Positions 25,360-34,127 of a stretch of DNA of 64,000 nt are shown piece after piece. The stretch comes from Candidatus Halocynthiibacter alkanivorans (GTDB lineage: Bacteria > Pseudomonadota > Alphaproteobacteria > Rhodobacterales > Rhodobacteraceae): contig NZ_QOLB01000032.1 in NCBI RefSeq assembly GCF_003333265.1, positions 1 through 64,000 of the forward strand, written 5' to 3'. Positions within the stretch are counted from its first letter, which is position 1. Every line of letters begins with the position of its first letter. A program made the position numbers and the translations under genes. The notes beneath the pieces are model-generated. The model ran no database searches. It was not told the DNA's origin and saw only the letters and a list, made by a program, of their open reading frames with translations.

Positions 25360-26390
25360 CAACATTTGCGCTCAGCCTTGTCTTCAGCATAGGCCTCGGC
25401 CTGTCTCAGACCCGGGCTTATGTCATCGAGGATCACCGCAATTACACCTGGCCTGGTGACAGCTCAATCCTGCGCATCATATCCACAGCCGATGTGAATG
25501 TGTTTGAACCAATCATCGTTGAGTTTCAGCGCAGCTATCCGGGTATCACTGTGGATTACACCATCGTCAGTTCCACGGAGCTGATGACGGCGCTGTACGA
25601 GGAGGGGGCCAGTTTTGACCTGGCGATTTCCTCGGCGATGGATCTGCAGACCAAACTGGCCAATGACGGCTTTGCCCAGAGCTATCGCTCTGATGCCACC
25701 GACGCGCTGCCCAAATGGGCCAGCTGGCGCGGCCAGGTGTTTGCCTTCACCCAGGAGCCGGCAGTGCTGGTGATCTCGGAGGCGGCGTTTGAGGGCATGG
25801 AACTGCCGCGCACCCGCGAAGATGTCATCACCCTGCTGCGCGACAACCCGGAGCGGTTTTCTGGCCGGATTGGCACTTATGATGTGCGTATTTCCGGGGC
25901 TGGGTATCTGTTTGCCACCCAGGATTCGCGCAATACCGACAGCTACTGGCGGCTGACCGAGGTGATGGGACGGCTGAACGCGCAGCTTTATGGTGGCTCG
26001 GACGAGATGATCACCGATGTGGCCAGTGGCCGGCTGGCGCTGGCGTATAATGTGGTCGGCAGCTACGCCGCTTCGCGGCTGGCCGACAGCCCCGGTATCC
26101 GCATCCTGCAGTATGACGATTTTCTCAATGTGATGCTGCGCAGTGTGCTGATCCCGGTGACGGCGCAAAATCCGCGCGGCGCGGGTCTGATGATCGACTT
26201 TCTGGCGACGTTGGACACCCGCGCCGGGCTCGAACGTCTCACCAACCTGACCCCGGTCAAATCGGATCTCTACGCCACCAACAGCGCCTCAAGGCCGATC
26301 CGGTTAGGGCCCGGGCTGCTGGTGTTTCTCGATCAGTTGAAAAAAGAGATTTTTCTGCGCAACTGGGCCAATGCGATTGAGCAGCAATAG
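25329..26390 (+). CDS. Periplasmic PgtC/AfuA-like substrate-binding protein co-transcribed with tctDE
   Basis: A 353-residue exported type-2 solute-binding protein: signal peptide (residues 1-29), then a SBP domain starting ILRIISTADVNVFEPIIVEF, resembling iron/phosphate-type ABC receptors and PgtC. No ABC permease or ATPase is nearby. The gene starts 31 bp before the tctE stop, so it belongs to the tctDE operon. PgtC of Salmonella is a periplasmic accessory to a two-component sensor. A sensing role, presenting ligand to TctE, is therefore more likely than transport, but this is inference. Confidence 0.78.
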   Translation: MRFAYFSAALTTFALSLVFSIGLGLSQTRAYVIEDHRNYTWPGDSSILRIISTADVNVFEPIIVEFQRSYPGITVDYTIVSSTELMTALYEEGASFDLAISSAMDLQTKLANDGFAQSYRSDATDALPKWASWRGQVFAFTQEPAVLVISEAAFEGMELPRTREDVITLLRDNPERFSGRIGTYDVRISGAGYLFATQDSRNTDSYWRLTEVMGRLNAQLYGGSDEMITDVASGRLALAYNVVGSYAASRLADSPGIRILQYDDFLNVMLRSVLIPVTAQNPRGAGLMIDFLATLDTRAGLERLTNLTPVKSDLYATNSASRPIRLGPGLLVFLDQLKKEIFLRNWANAIEQQ

Positions 26391-26539
26391 GGCGCGGCGC
26401 CGCCTGCCAGGCGGCCCCGCAAGGGCGCGGGTCTTTGGACGGCGCTGCTGGCCAGGGTCGACACCCGCGCCAGTGCCGGGTTTTGCGTCCCTGGCCGGCG
26501 CTTCCCCATTGCAGCGTTGAGGTGCAGTGTCCAGGTACG

Positions 26540-26573
<34 letters not shown>

Positions 26574-26636
26574 GGTCCCGGCCGGGTGTGTCCGGGATGT
26601 TTTGCCGGCGCGCAGGCCGCGAAACTGCAGGCGGGT

Positions 26637-26987
26637 TCAGCCCAGAGCGGCGGTCACGATGATTTCCACCTTCAGCTCAGCACTCGCCAGCCGGGCTTCG
26701 CCACAGGCACGGCACGGGGGATTTTCCGGATCGATCCAGGCGTCATAGACCGCGTTCATCTCGGCAAAATCTGCAATATCGGACAGCCAGACCACCGCCT
26801 GCAGAATGCGTGATTTGGACGAGCCGTTCGCCTGCAGAATCGCATCCACCTTGTCCAGCATATCGCGGGTTTGCTGCGCCGTTGATGCGCCCCTTGTGCC
26901 AACCTGGCCCGAGAGATAAATCATACCGTTGTGAATGCTGGCCTGGCTCATGCGGGCGCCTGGATTGATGCGGGTGATGTCTGACAT
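26637..26987 (-). CDS. RidA-family enamine/imine deaminase-like protein
   Basis: A 116-residue Rid-family protein. RidA enzymes hydrolyse reactive 2-aminoacrylate-type enamines; other Rid subgroups have different roles. ATG 26987 is preceded by AGAGG and starts MSDITRINPGARMSQASIHN. Features are GMIYLSGQVG, ILAVVWLSD-like core and the terminal PPCRACGEARLASAELKVEI, where the Arg and Cys of the family signature are kept but the usual LP is LA. That suggests a Rid subgroup other than archetypal RidA. It is monocistronic, on the minus strand. Confidence 0.82.
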   Translation of the reverse strand: MSDITRINPGARMSQASIHNGMIYLSGQVGTRGASTAQQTRDMLDKVDAILQANGSSKSRILQAVVWLSDIADFAEMNAVYDAWIDPENPPCRACGEARLASAELKVEIIVTAALG

Positions 26988-27175
26988 ATTTGCCTCTTTT
27001 AGTTTGAATTCAGGGCGGCAGCAGCGCGCCATGAGCGTCGGGACAGGACCATAGGTGATGGAACGGAACAAATGTTCACGGTTTTGTACATCCAAGCCGC
27101 TGTATCGTGCAATTGGTATATAAGTTCTGTGCTGTGAACGTTGTTTTGACGGTTCGTGCGCCGGTTTAAGTTTCA

Positions 27176-27215
27176 CCTCACCTCACCTCACCTCACCTCA
27201 CCTCACCTCACCTCA
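27176..27215. repeat. Pentanucleotide microsatellite (CCTCA)8
   Basis: Eight perfect tandem copies of CCTCA, immediately followed by a hexanucleotide array. It lies about 190 bp upstream of the ridA start codon and outside any supported gene. A change in copy number would alter local spacing, not a reading frame. Confidence 0.95.
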
Positions 27216-27251
27216 CCGCAGCCGCAGCCGCAGCCGCAGCCGCAGCCGCAG
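27216..27251. repeat. Hexanucleotide microsatellite (CCGCAG)6
   Basis: Six perfect tandem copies of CCGCAG abut the (CCTCA)8 array with no spacer. Read on the minus strand it would encode alternating Ala and Ala/Leu-type codons, but the surrounding frame shows no sign of being a gene. Confidence 0.95.
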
Positions 27252-27596
27252 CCCGTGAACTGGCCGCCGGGTACGCAGGTTGCGCGGTGCTAAAATGACC
27301 AGCGGGCAACATGCTCCGGCCTGCGCGATCTCGGATCGTTCCATTCAGAATCACACGCCGACGCGCACAATCCCTCCCGGCGCCAAAGAAACATGCCCTG
27401 GGCACACACATGCCGGGCCGTTTTTGAGGTTCAATGATTAATGTTTGTTTTCAGAGGTTTATGCAAATATTTCTGGGCGAAACTTTGGTAAATTCAGCGT
27501 TGTTATCCGATAACAGGGCGGCGATATCGCATGGCATCGCGCGGGATGCGAATGTTCAGGCAGAAAATTACAAACCCCGAACACTGGACAATCGCC

Positions 27597-27767
27597 ATGA
27601 GCAGAACCGCCCGTACCCTGATCAAAACCGCCGCTGGATTTGCCTTCGTTCTTGCTATGGGTGTCGTCGCAATATTTGCCGACACAGAAAAAACCCTGGT
27701 GCTGGAGCCGGCTGAAATCATTTCCGTTCAAAAGCTTAGCGGGTTTCAGCCAGCCAGTGATGCTTGA
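27597..27767 (+). CDS. Small putative membrane protein
   Basis: A 56-residue frame starting MSRTARTLIKTAAGFAFVLA and containing one hydrophobic segment (AAGFAFVLAMGVVAIFA) after a basic N-terminus, as in a single-pass or exported peptide. The C-terminal half is polar (TEKTLVLEPAEIISVQKLSG). No strong ribosome site is visible; the start could lie upstream in the same frame at 27531. I recognise no family. The composition is more protein-like than competing frames, but the call is tentative. Confidence 0.4.
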   Translation: MSRTARTLIKTAAGFAFVLAMGVVAIFADTEKTLVLEPAEIISVQKLSGFQPASDA

Positions 27768-27940
27768 GAAATCGGGCTGGAATTCGGGCGCAAAGCAAAG
27801 TGTCTGGACTGTGGATCAGCGGGGGCAAGCGATGCGTCGCGGGCTGCCGGTGATGTCTGGAAAATTACCGGAATAAGTTGTTAAACTTGCGCTGCGCCGG
27901 CTGTTAATTGACGGCGCAATGGTCTGGCAGGGGGGTATCT

Positions 27941-28411
27941 ATGCGTTTTACAGCGTTGATCTTAGTCATAATTTTAAGTCTGCCGGCAGTGAGCGCAGCG
28001 CAGACCTGCGACGCGCCTGGCGATTATTCCACCCTGTCTGCGGCGGTCATCCAATCAGTGAATACGGAGCGCGCCACCCGGGGGCTGCCAGCGCTGAAGC
28101 AGGATCCGGAGCTTACTGCCGCGGCTCAGGCCCATGCTTGTGAGATGGGCAAACGGGGCTATTTTTCCCATGAGGGGCGCAATGGATCGACGGTGATGAC
28201 ACGGGCAAAACGGCAAGGTTACAAGGCATGTCTGATTGCCGAAAACATTGCGCTGGGCCAGGGCGATGTGGCCCAGGTTATGGCGTCGTGGATGGGATCA
28301 AAAGGCCACCGCACCCACATCCTGCGGCGCGGCGTAAGCGATACCGGTGTTGGTGTCGCCTTGCAAAAAGGACGGCTGGTCTGGGTGCAAGTCTTTGCCA
28401 GGCCTTGTTAA
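27941..28411 (+). CDS. Secreted CAP/SCP-domain protein
   Basis: A 156-residue exported protein: signal peptide [20 protein letters not shown], then a single CAP (cysteine-rich secretory protein/PR-1) domain. Typical motifs are [46 protein letters not shown] and [19 protein letters not shown], including the paired His and Glu of the CAP cavity. ATG 27941 follows AGGGGGGT. Bacterial CAP proteins are extracellular, with uncertain biochemical role. Its stop overlaps the convergent dtd stop by 4 bp. Confidence 0.85.
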   Translation: MRFTALILVIILSLPAVSAAQTCDAPGDYSTLSAAVIQSVNTERATRGLPALKQDPELTAAAQAHACEMGKRGYFSHEGRNGSTVMTRAKRQGYKACLIAENIALGQGDVAQVMASWMGSKGHRTHILRRGVSDTGVGVALQKGRLVWVQVFARPC

Positions 28412-28857
28412 TTCACCTCGGTATCGATCCAGATCGTCACCGGCCCGTCATTGACCAGGCTGACTTTCATGTCGGCGCCAAAAATTCCGGTTGCGACCGG
28501 CACCGACAAATCCTTCAACGCCTGAGCGAAGTATTCATAGAGCCGGTTGCCGTCTTCCGGTGCCGCGGCGGTGGAAAATCCCGGCCGGTTTCCGCGTCGT
28601 GTATCGGCGGCCAGAGTGAACTGGCTGACCACAAGCGCGCCGCCCTGGATGTCGAGCAGGGAGCGGTTCATTTTGCCCGCCTCATCGGTAAAAATCCGCA
28701 ATTTGGATATTTTGGCGGCCAGTTTGTCGGCCTGCGCCTCGCTGTCGCCCTTCATGGCGCAGATCAGCACCAACAGACCGGTGTCACATTTTCCGGTGAT
28801 CTCGCCGTCCACCCGTACGGTGGCTTCGCTAACCCGTTGAACCAAGGCGCGCATCAT
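28408..28857 (-). CDS. dtd: D-aminoacyl-tRNA deacylase
   Basis: Dtd removes D-amino acids mischarged onto tRNA, protecting translation. The 149-residue protein has both diagnostic motifs: SQFTL (about residues 78-82) and NDGPVTIW near the C-terminus, plus [16 protein letters not shown] at the start. AGGAGA precedes two consecutive ATG codons (28857 and 28854); either may start. It is convergent with the CAP gene. Confidence 0.94.
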   Translation of the reverse strand: MMRALVQRVSEATVRVDGEITGKCDTGLLVLICAMKGDSEAQADKLAAKISKLRIFTDEAGKMNRSLLDIQGGALVVSQFTLAADTRRGNRPGFSTAAAPEDGNRLYEYFAQALKDLSVPVATGIFGADMKVSLVNDGPVTIWIDTEVN

Positions 28858-29081
28858 GTCTCTCCTGTCTGTGTCTATGCCAGACTACTGACGGATAACA
28901 TCAGGACAGGCAACATCTGCGGCGCGGGTCGGTGTTAAAACGACCCTGCTCATAAGCAACGGGTCGCGCAATCAGGATTAAAAATTCTAACCGCCCAGTG
29001 GCCACGCGAAATGGGCAGATTAGTTTTTCCGGTATGAAATCCGTGCCTTAGGCTGCGCGACAAAGGCCCGCCACAGGTATG

Positions 29082-30029
29082 TCAGCTTGACCCACCCGTC
29101 AGTTCCGCAGCGATATCCCGGATAATTGGACGGGCGGTTTCGGCGGTCATGCCGGGCGTCAGCCGCCGGTCATACAGGATCGAGAGCATCTGTTCATCCA
29201 TCGTCGTCAACAGGCCAAACTCTTCGTCATCGTTAAAGATCGAGGGGCGCGCGGAGGGGCTGTCATTGCCAAGCCCAAGCCCCTGGGCCAGTTCTTCGTG
29301 GATGCAGGACAGGCGCAGAAGGTCAGGGTGTTCGCCGCGGATAATCGCCACCGCGCCGCTGAATTCACCTTTGCCACCCGGGGCAATCGCATAGACCGCG
29401 CAATAGGTGGAGCGGGGCATATTCACGGCAGATTCCACGGCGGCGTCCGAAATTCCGGGCAGCAGACGGCGCATCAGCGGGCCGATCGTGCGGCGTTCGG
29501 CTTCGTTTAGAATCAAGACGTTAAAGTTCGCGCCACTGCGTGCACTGCGCACCGGGTGGCCGGTGGCGCGGGCCAGCCGGCGCGCATAGGCATTGACCGC
29601 ATCACTGTCGCGTTGCTGCTGATCTGCAGGGATACTGGCCCCAAAACTGACCCGCATAACCACCGGGTCGCGCCAGCGCTGCAGGTTGCTTTTGTTGCGT
29701 CGCGCCACCAGGCGGTTTCCGGAGGTAGTGTATTCTTCGAACAGGGCGATTTGTTCAAATGTTTCAGCCAGTTGGCGCGACGAATAAGGCACGTCCGGAC
29801 CGCCGCCATCGGTGCGCAGCAGACCCTGCACCAGCAACCCGTCCTCGACCCGCTGATAATAGGCGGCGAGCCTGGCGCTCTCCGGCGGCAATGCGGCTGG
29901 CGCCTGGGGTGCGCTTGCTGCATCCGGAGGCGTGGCGGGCAGGGGAGAGGTCAGCATAGCGCCGCACCCGGCCAGACCAAGCCCGGCCACCAGCGTGAAC
30001 GCGGCGCGTAATTTGGTATTTACCGCCAT
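29082..30029 (-). CDS. DUF2927 lipoprotein with HEELAQ motif
   Basis: A 315-residue predicted lipoprotein (lipobox LAGC after MAVNTKLRAAFTLVAGLG) with a Pro/Ala linker and a DUF2927 domain, common in Rhodobacterales. The domain contains IHEELAQGLGLGNDSP followed by PSIFNDDEEFGLLTTMDE; HExxxxGLG resembles a zincin metal site, so a protease-like fold is possible. ATG 30029 is chosen because it gives the lipobox; a start 54 bp upstream would displace it. Function unknown. It is a monocistronic minus-strand gene. Confidence 0.8.
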   Translation of the reverse strand: MAVNTKLRAAFTLVAGLGLAGCGAMLTSPLPATPPDAASAPQAPAALPPESARLAAYYQRVEDGLLVQGLLRTDGGGPDVPYSSRQLAETFEQIALFEEYTTSGNRLVARRNKSNLQRWRDPVVMRVSFGASIPADQQQRDSDAVNAYARRLARATGHPVRSARSGANFNVLILNEAERRTIGPLMRRLLPGISDAAVESAVNMPRSTYCAVYAIAPGGKGEFSGAVAIIRGEHPDLLRLSCIHEELAQGLGLGNDSPSARPSIFNDDEEFGLLTTMDEQMLSILYDRRLTPGMTAETARPIIRDIAAELTGGSS

Positions 30030-30328
30030 TTCAGGCGGCGACCCGGCGGGCCGCGGGCAATCCGCTGGCGCTGTGATTTGCACTGAGACGGCTGAGGTCG
30101 CGGGAATGACGTAAAGTCATGACAGCCGTTCCGACGTTGTCATCTGCGGCATCACCGGGGAATACCAGGAAAACGTCAGTTTTTTCAGGCCAGTATCTGA
30201 CACTATTTCTCACCCTCTCACACCTGCTACAGCTAAAGATATAGGCGAAGGGTTTCTCGCATACTAGGGGAGAAGTACAAACGGATCAGCCTGGGAAATG
30301 GCGGTGGGTTACGGCGCGCCTTCCGGGA

Positions 30329-30697
30329 TCAGGACATAACGCGAAGCTGGGCGTGGTAACGCTGTTCCATATGGGCCAGAAGATCTTCGAAGTCAGCGCG
30401 CAGCGCCAGATCAGGACCGCCGCGATAGGCTTGTGCCAGGCGTTGGGTGGACTTCCGTGTGCGGCGCAGATTGCGCCCGATCGGAGCGGCAAGCCCGTGG
30501 GGGCCGAGCCGGTCAAGCAGGTATAATGCGGATTCTTCGTGGCTGCGGATCCGGATCGACAGAGACTGATCTCCAAGCGCATCGACAAAGGCGCGCATTT
30601 GCGCAAGGTCCTGCCGCGCCAGGCGGAAACTGAGTTCTGCCCGGCGGGTATCGGCCTTGCGCAGGAGAAAGTCGGTTATGTCGGTGATGTAACTCAT
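30329..30697 (-). CDS. Hypothetical alpha-helical protein
   Basis: A 122-residue, Arg/Leu-rich protein beginning MSYITDITDFLLRKADTRRA, with no signal, membrane segment or known motif; it is predicted all-helical. It lies 85 bp downstream of terC on the same strand and may share its transcript. Charged composition and regular codon use favour a true gene. Function unknown. Confidence 0.6.
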   Translation of the reverse strand: MSYITDITDFLLRKADTRRAELSFRLARQDLAQMRAFVDALGDQSLSIRIRSHEESALYLLDRLGPHGLAAPIGRNLRRTRKSTQRLAQAYRGGPDLALRADFEDLLAHMEQRYHAQLRVMS

Positions 30698-30781
30698 GTG
30701 TTTGAAATTACGCACGTATTAAGGCGGGAATGCGACCGAAGGCGCACAGAATATTGTACCTTCGGTCAAGTTTTAACAATC

Positions 30782-31600
30782 TTAACGTTGGTGCTGCGAC
30801 TTGCGTTCCGCGTCGAGTTTGCGGGAATAGCCGGATTGAAGGATTTCCACTGCAAACAGCACCAGTACCGAGAAATAGAATGTGGTTTTCGACATCGGGA
30901 TCAGCTCATAGCCCGCCAGTCGGATGTTCAGCGTGTCGTCATTCATTGCGTGCGCCGCCGCAGGTCCGGCCTCGCCCAGCAAGACCACGCCGACGATCAG
31001 CAGAATGAACAGGCCCAGCACCTCATACATGCGGTTTTTTTGCAAAAAAGCGGTCACCCCGTCGGCCAGGATCAGCATTGCGGCACCAGAAATCAGGATT
31101 GCGGCTGCGAGGATGGGGAACACATCGGTGATCGCCAGCGCGGACAGGATCGAGTCAAAGCTGAAAATCAGGTTCATCATTACGATACTGATAACCACTT
31201 TGGCGGCGGATTTGCGGCCGCCGCGTGCCACGTCAGTTTCCAGGTGGTCAATTGACAGCATATGGCCGATTTCTTTGACCGCCGTGTACATGATGAAGGC
31301 GCCGCCAAAGACAAACACCACGGTGGCAAAGTTGACGCCGCCCTCAATGATACCGGGGATGTCGAACACGTAAAACGGCGCCGACATCGCATCAATCAAC
31401 CGGATCATGACAAACAGCAGCACCACCCGCAGCGCCACCGCCAGCAGGATGCCCCAGAAACGCACCGACTTCTGATGTTCTGCGGGAGCGCGCTGACTTT
31501 CGATGGAGATATAAAGAAGGTTGTCGAACCCTAGAACTGCCTGCAAAAAGCACAGCATCAACAGGTTACCAAGATTTTCGATTGTAAGCAGGTCGGCCAT
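30782..31600 (-). CDS. TerC-family integral membrane protein
   Basis: TerC-family proteins are polytopic membrane proteins linked to tellurite resistance or metal (manganese) export. The 272-residue protein shows the signature acidic residues within helices: LQAVLGFDNLLYISI near residue 20 and NLIFSFDSILSALAI near 143, with about seven helices. It is 68 bp downstream of rluB on the same strand. No other tellurite gene is nearby, so metal homeostasis is the more probable role. Confidence 0.85.
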   Translation of the reverse strand: MADLLTIENLGNLLMLCFLQAVLGFDNLLYISIESQRAPAEHQKSVRFWGILLAVALRVVLLFVMIRLIDAMSAPFYVFDIPGIIEGGVNFATVVFVFGGAFIMYTAVKEIGHMLSIDHLETDVARGGRKSAAKVVISIVMMNLIFSFDSILSALAITDVFPILAAAILISGAAMLILADGVTAFLQKNRMYEVLGLFILLIVGVVLLGEAGPAAAHAMNDDTLNIRLAGYELIPMSKTTFYFSVLVLFAVEILQSGYSRKLDAERKSQHQR

Positions 31601-31668
31601 TGCCAGTGATCCCTATGACATGAATGTTCATTCAAGTCATAGGCGATCATCTGATTTTCGAAAAGGGG

Positions 31669-32856
31669 TCAGCGCTGCCGTGGGCCGCGATTGCCGCCTG
31701 GTTTGCCCTGTGGCCGGCCGCCTTGGCCGCCTCCTGGCTTGCCGCCGGGCCGCCCGCCGCGTGGTCCGCCCCGGTCCGGGCCGCGGCTGTCACTGCGGCC
31801 ACCGTCCTGGCTGCCGCCAGGTTTCCCAAAGCGGCCTGCTGGTGCGCCGCCAGGCTTGCCGCCAGATCTTGCACCACGCCCTTCGGGTTTATCGCCGGGT
31901 TTGCCGCCTGGCTTGCCAAAGGAGCGGCCAGCGGGTTTGTCCGTTGCGCCGGGTCTGCCAGCAGGCTTGCCACCTGGTTTGCCAAAGGATTTGCCTTCCG
32001 GGCGCGGCGCAGATTTCACATTGCCAAAATCATCGCGTTCCCGGCGGCGCGGACCAGCCCCTGGCTTGCGGGTACGCTGCGGCTGGGGTTTTTCTGCAGC
32101 GGCGGCACTGTCTGTATCACTATAGCCAAGCTGGTCGCGCAGCACGCGCGCTTTGATTTCTTCAACGTCGCCCGGTTTCAGATCGCCAAGCCGGAACGGA
32201 CCGTAGCTGATGCGCAGAAGGCGGTTCACGCTCAGCCCGACAGCATCCATCGCGCGGCGGACTTCGCGGTTGCGGCCTTCGCGGATGCCGACGGTCAGCC
32301 AGGCATTGGCGCCCTGCTGGCGGTCAATAGCCACCGACATCGGCTGAAAGTTTTCTCCGTCCACAGTGATGCCTTTGCGCAGTGGCGCCAGCGTATCATC
32401 ATTGGGACGACCATTGACCCGAACGCGGTATTTGCGCAGCCAGCCGGTGGTTGGCAGTTCGAGTTTTCTTTTGAGTTCGCCGTCATTGGTCAACAACAGC
32501 AGGCCTTCGGAGTTGATATCAAGCCGGCCGACCGACATTACCCGGGGCAGCTCTTTGGGCAGCGCTTCAAAGACCGTTTCGCGGCCCTTTTCATCGCGTT
32601 CCGTGGTCACCAGTCCGATTGGCTTATAATAGAGCCAGAGCCGCGCCGGTTGGGCCTCAGCGATAGGGGCCTCATCAACAGTGATGCGGTCACTGGTGGA
32701 CACGTTCAAGGCCGGGCTGTCGATGACCACGCCATTCACCGCAACGCGGCCAGCTTCGATCATACGTTCAGCTTCACGGCGCGACGCAACACCGGCACGG
32801 GCCAGTACTTTGGCGATCCGGTCGCCGGGCGGGGTTTTGTTCTGATCTGAGCTCAT
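31669..32856 (-). CDS. rluB: 23S rRNA pseudouridine synthase RluB-type with long basic tail
   Basis: A 395-residue RsuA/RluB-family pseudouridine synthase. An S4 RNA-binding domain (residues 10-60, KVLARAGVASRREAERMIEA) precedes the catalytic domain with D113 in GRLDINSEGLLLLTNDGEL. After residue about 265 comes a 130-residue tail rich in Gly, Lys, Pro and Arg (GKPGGKP-type units), probably disordered and RNA-binding; long tails of this sort are common on alphaproteobacterial RluB. ATG 32856 is used; a TTG 51 bp upstream is possible but poor. The tail is encoded by degenerate GC-rich repeats (31675-32060). Confidence 0.88.
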   Translation of the reverse strand: MSSDQNKTPPGDRIAKVLARAGVASRREAERMIEAGRVAVNGVVIDSPALNVSTSDRITVDEAPIAEAQPARLWLYYKPIGLVTTERDEKGRETVFEALPKELPRVMSVGRLDINSEGLLLLTNDGELKRKLELPTTGWLRKYRVRVNGRPNDDTLAPLRKGITVDGENFQPMSVAIDRQQGANAWLTVGIREGRNREVRRAMDAVGLSVNRLLRISYGPFRLGDLKPGDVEEIKARVLRDQLGYSDTDSAAAAEKPQPQRTRKPGAGPRRRERDDFGNVKSAPRPEGKSFGKPGGKPAGRPGATDKPAGRSFGKPGGKPGDKPEGRGARSGGKPGGAPAGRFGKPGGSQDGGRSDSRGPDRGGPRGGRPGGKPGGGQGGRPQGKPGGNRGPRQR

Positions 32857-33212
32857 GCCGTCCCATAGCGCGGTTGCGCTGAAAGGGCCAACATTAATTG
32901 GGGTCAAAAGCCATTAATCCTGCACCATCAGCCCATTCTGATAGCCTTTGATGTCGTGAACTCCAGGGTAAATATGGGCTCAATGTCACGTTTGCATGAA
33001 GTCGCGGGAAAAGCTTTCAGGGTGGAGACGCAGGGCGCGGCCTGTTTTCAGCCTGAGATAGCACAAAATCCTCCCTTCTGGCCCCGCCACGAGGTCATAT
33101 TTTGTATGCAATCGCCGTAAAAACTGATCTCGCGCTGAAGATGCGGTATAAATGGGGTCTTGACCCAGGATGCGACCTTGAGAAACAGGCGCGTGCAGGG
33201 CAAGAGGGGGAT

Positions 33213-33662
33213 ATGGTTTTTACCTCACATATGGAATTGGCGCTTTCTGAGGCGCGCGCCGCCGCCGCGCGTGGTGAAGTTCCGGTCGGCGCTGTGGTTG
33301 TCTCGCCTGCGGGGAAAGTCGTGGCCCGGGCTGGCAACCGAACCCGTGAACTGAATGACCCCACCGCGCATGCAGAAATACTGGCGATCCGCGAGGCCTG
33401 TGTGCTCGCTGGATCTGAACGGCTGCCTGGCTATGATCTTTATGTGACGCTGGAGCCGTGCCCGATGTGTGCCTCCGCGATATCGCAGACCCGGATCGCG
33501 CGGCTGTATTATGGCGCAGATGATCCGAAATCGGGCGGCATCGCCCAGGGGCCGCGCATGTTTACTCATTCTCAGTGCCACCATGTGCCGGAAGTCTATG
33601 ACGGCATCGGCGGTGCGGCTTCCGAAAGCCTGCTAAAAGAATTCTTCCGCAATCGCCGCTGA
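33213..33662 (+). CDS. tadA: tRNA-specific adenosine deaminase
   Basis: TadA converts the wobble adenosine of tRNA-Arg(ACG) to inosine. The 149-residue protein has zinc and catalytic residues H53 and E55 in HAEI and C83/C86 in PCPMCASAI. The start is ATG 33213, preceded by AAGAGGGGG; the frame extends further upstream, but that part is unlike TadA. It is divergent from rluB. Confidence 0.93.
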   Translation: MVFTSHMELALSEARAAAARGEVPVGAVVVSPAGKVVARAGNRTRELNDPTAHAEILAIREACVLAGSERLPGYDLYVTLEPCPMCASAISQTRIARLYYGADDPKSGGIAQGPRMFTHSQCHHVPEVYDGIGGAASESLLKEFFRNRR

Positions 33663-33837
33663 CAGCTCGTCAGCGCAGGATCCGGTGAAAATGGGCCATC
33701 CTCACTGGCTGTTGTGCGTGTGGGTTGCAGATTGCGCGGTTTCTGACCGCGTTGAATGCGCAATTGCCGATCCTCACGCTTGAAGCGCGCGCACAGGGAG
33801 GCTAAACCCCTGCCTGAGCAATTAACGGAGCCGCACG

Positions 33838-34125
33838 ATGTCGATCGACATGGAAACCGCCCGCCGCGTGGCGAAACTCGCCCGTATCCGGGTTGAAGAA
33901 GATCAACTGCCGGCGCTTGCCGGCGAGTTCAACGCCATTCTCGGCTTTGTTGAGCAGCTGAGTGAAGTGGATGTCGAAGGCGTGGAGCCGATGACCTCGG
34001 TCACGCCTCAGCGTCTGAAACGTCGCGTTGACGTTGTGAACGACGGCAGCCAGCAGGACAAAGTTCTGGCCAACGCGCCCGATGCGCGTGAAGGCTTCTT
34101 TGCGGTTCCGAAAGTGGTGGAATAA
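33838..34125 (+). CDS. gatC: Aspartyl/glutamyl-tRNA amidotransferase subunit C
   Basis: GatC stabilises the GatCAB complex, which amidates Glu-tRNA(Gln) or Asp-tRNA(Asn). The 95-residue protein has the usual pattern: [39 protein letters not shown] and [11 protein letters not shown]. It is 2 bp upstream of gatA. A GGAG site lies close before the ATG. Confidence 0.94.
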   Translation: MSIDMETARRVAKLARIRVEEDQLPALAGEFNAILGFVEQLSEVDVEGVEPMTSVTPQRLKRRVDVVNDGSQQDKVLANAPDAREGFFAVPKVVE

Positions 34126-34127
34126 TC

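Larger units (their letters stand above)
26988..27596. other. 609 bp non-coding region with ridA leader and two microsatellites
   Basis: The region upstream of ridA contains the two adjacent microsatellites listed separately (27176-27251). Beyond them it carries no frame with convincing coding character. A relatively AT-rich part (27030-27170) probably holds the ridA promoter. A frame at 27434-27715 lacks a ribosome site and is out of frame with the small membrane-protein gene it overlaps, so I do not call it. Confidence 0.55.

Noticed and set aside
27176-27251. The microsatellites as a CRISPR array.
   Set aside because: The units are five and six bases with no spacers.
27434-27715. A 93-residue frame upstream of the small membrane-protein gene.
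   Set aside because: Its lower half overlaps the better membrane-protein frame and is Arg/Asn-rich with no signal or ribosome site.
30112-30126. ATGAC-N5-GTCAT inverted repeat as an operator.
   Set aside because: A 5 bp half-site is short enough to occur by chance and no gene starts suitably near it.
31624-32850. A long plus-strand frame opposite rluB.
   Set aside because: It is the antisense shadow of the Gly/Lys-rich RluB tail and shows no domain.
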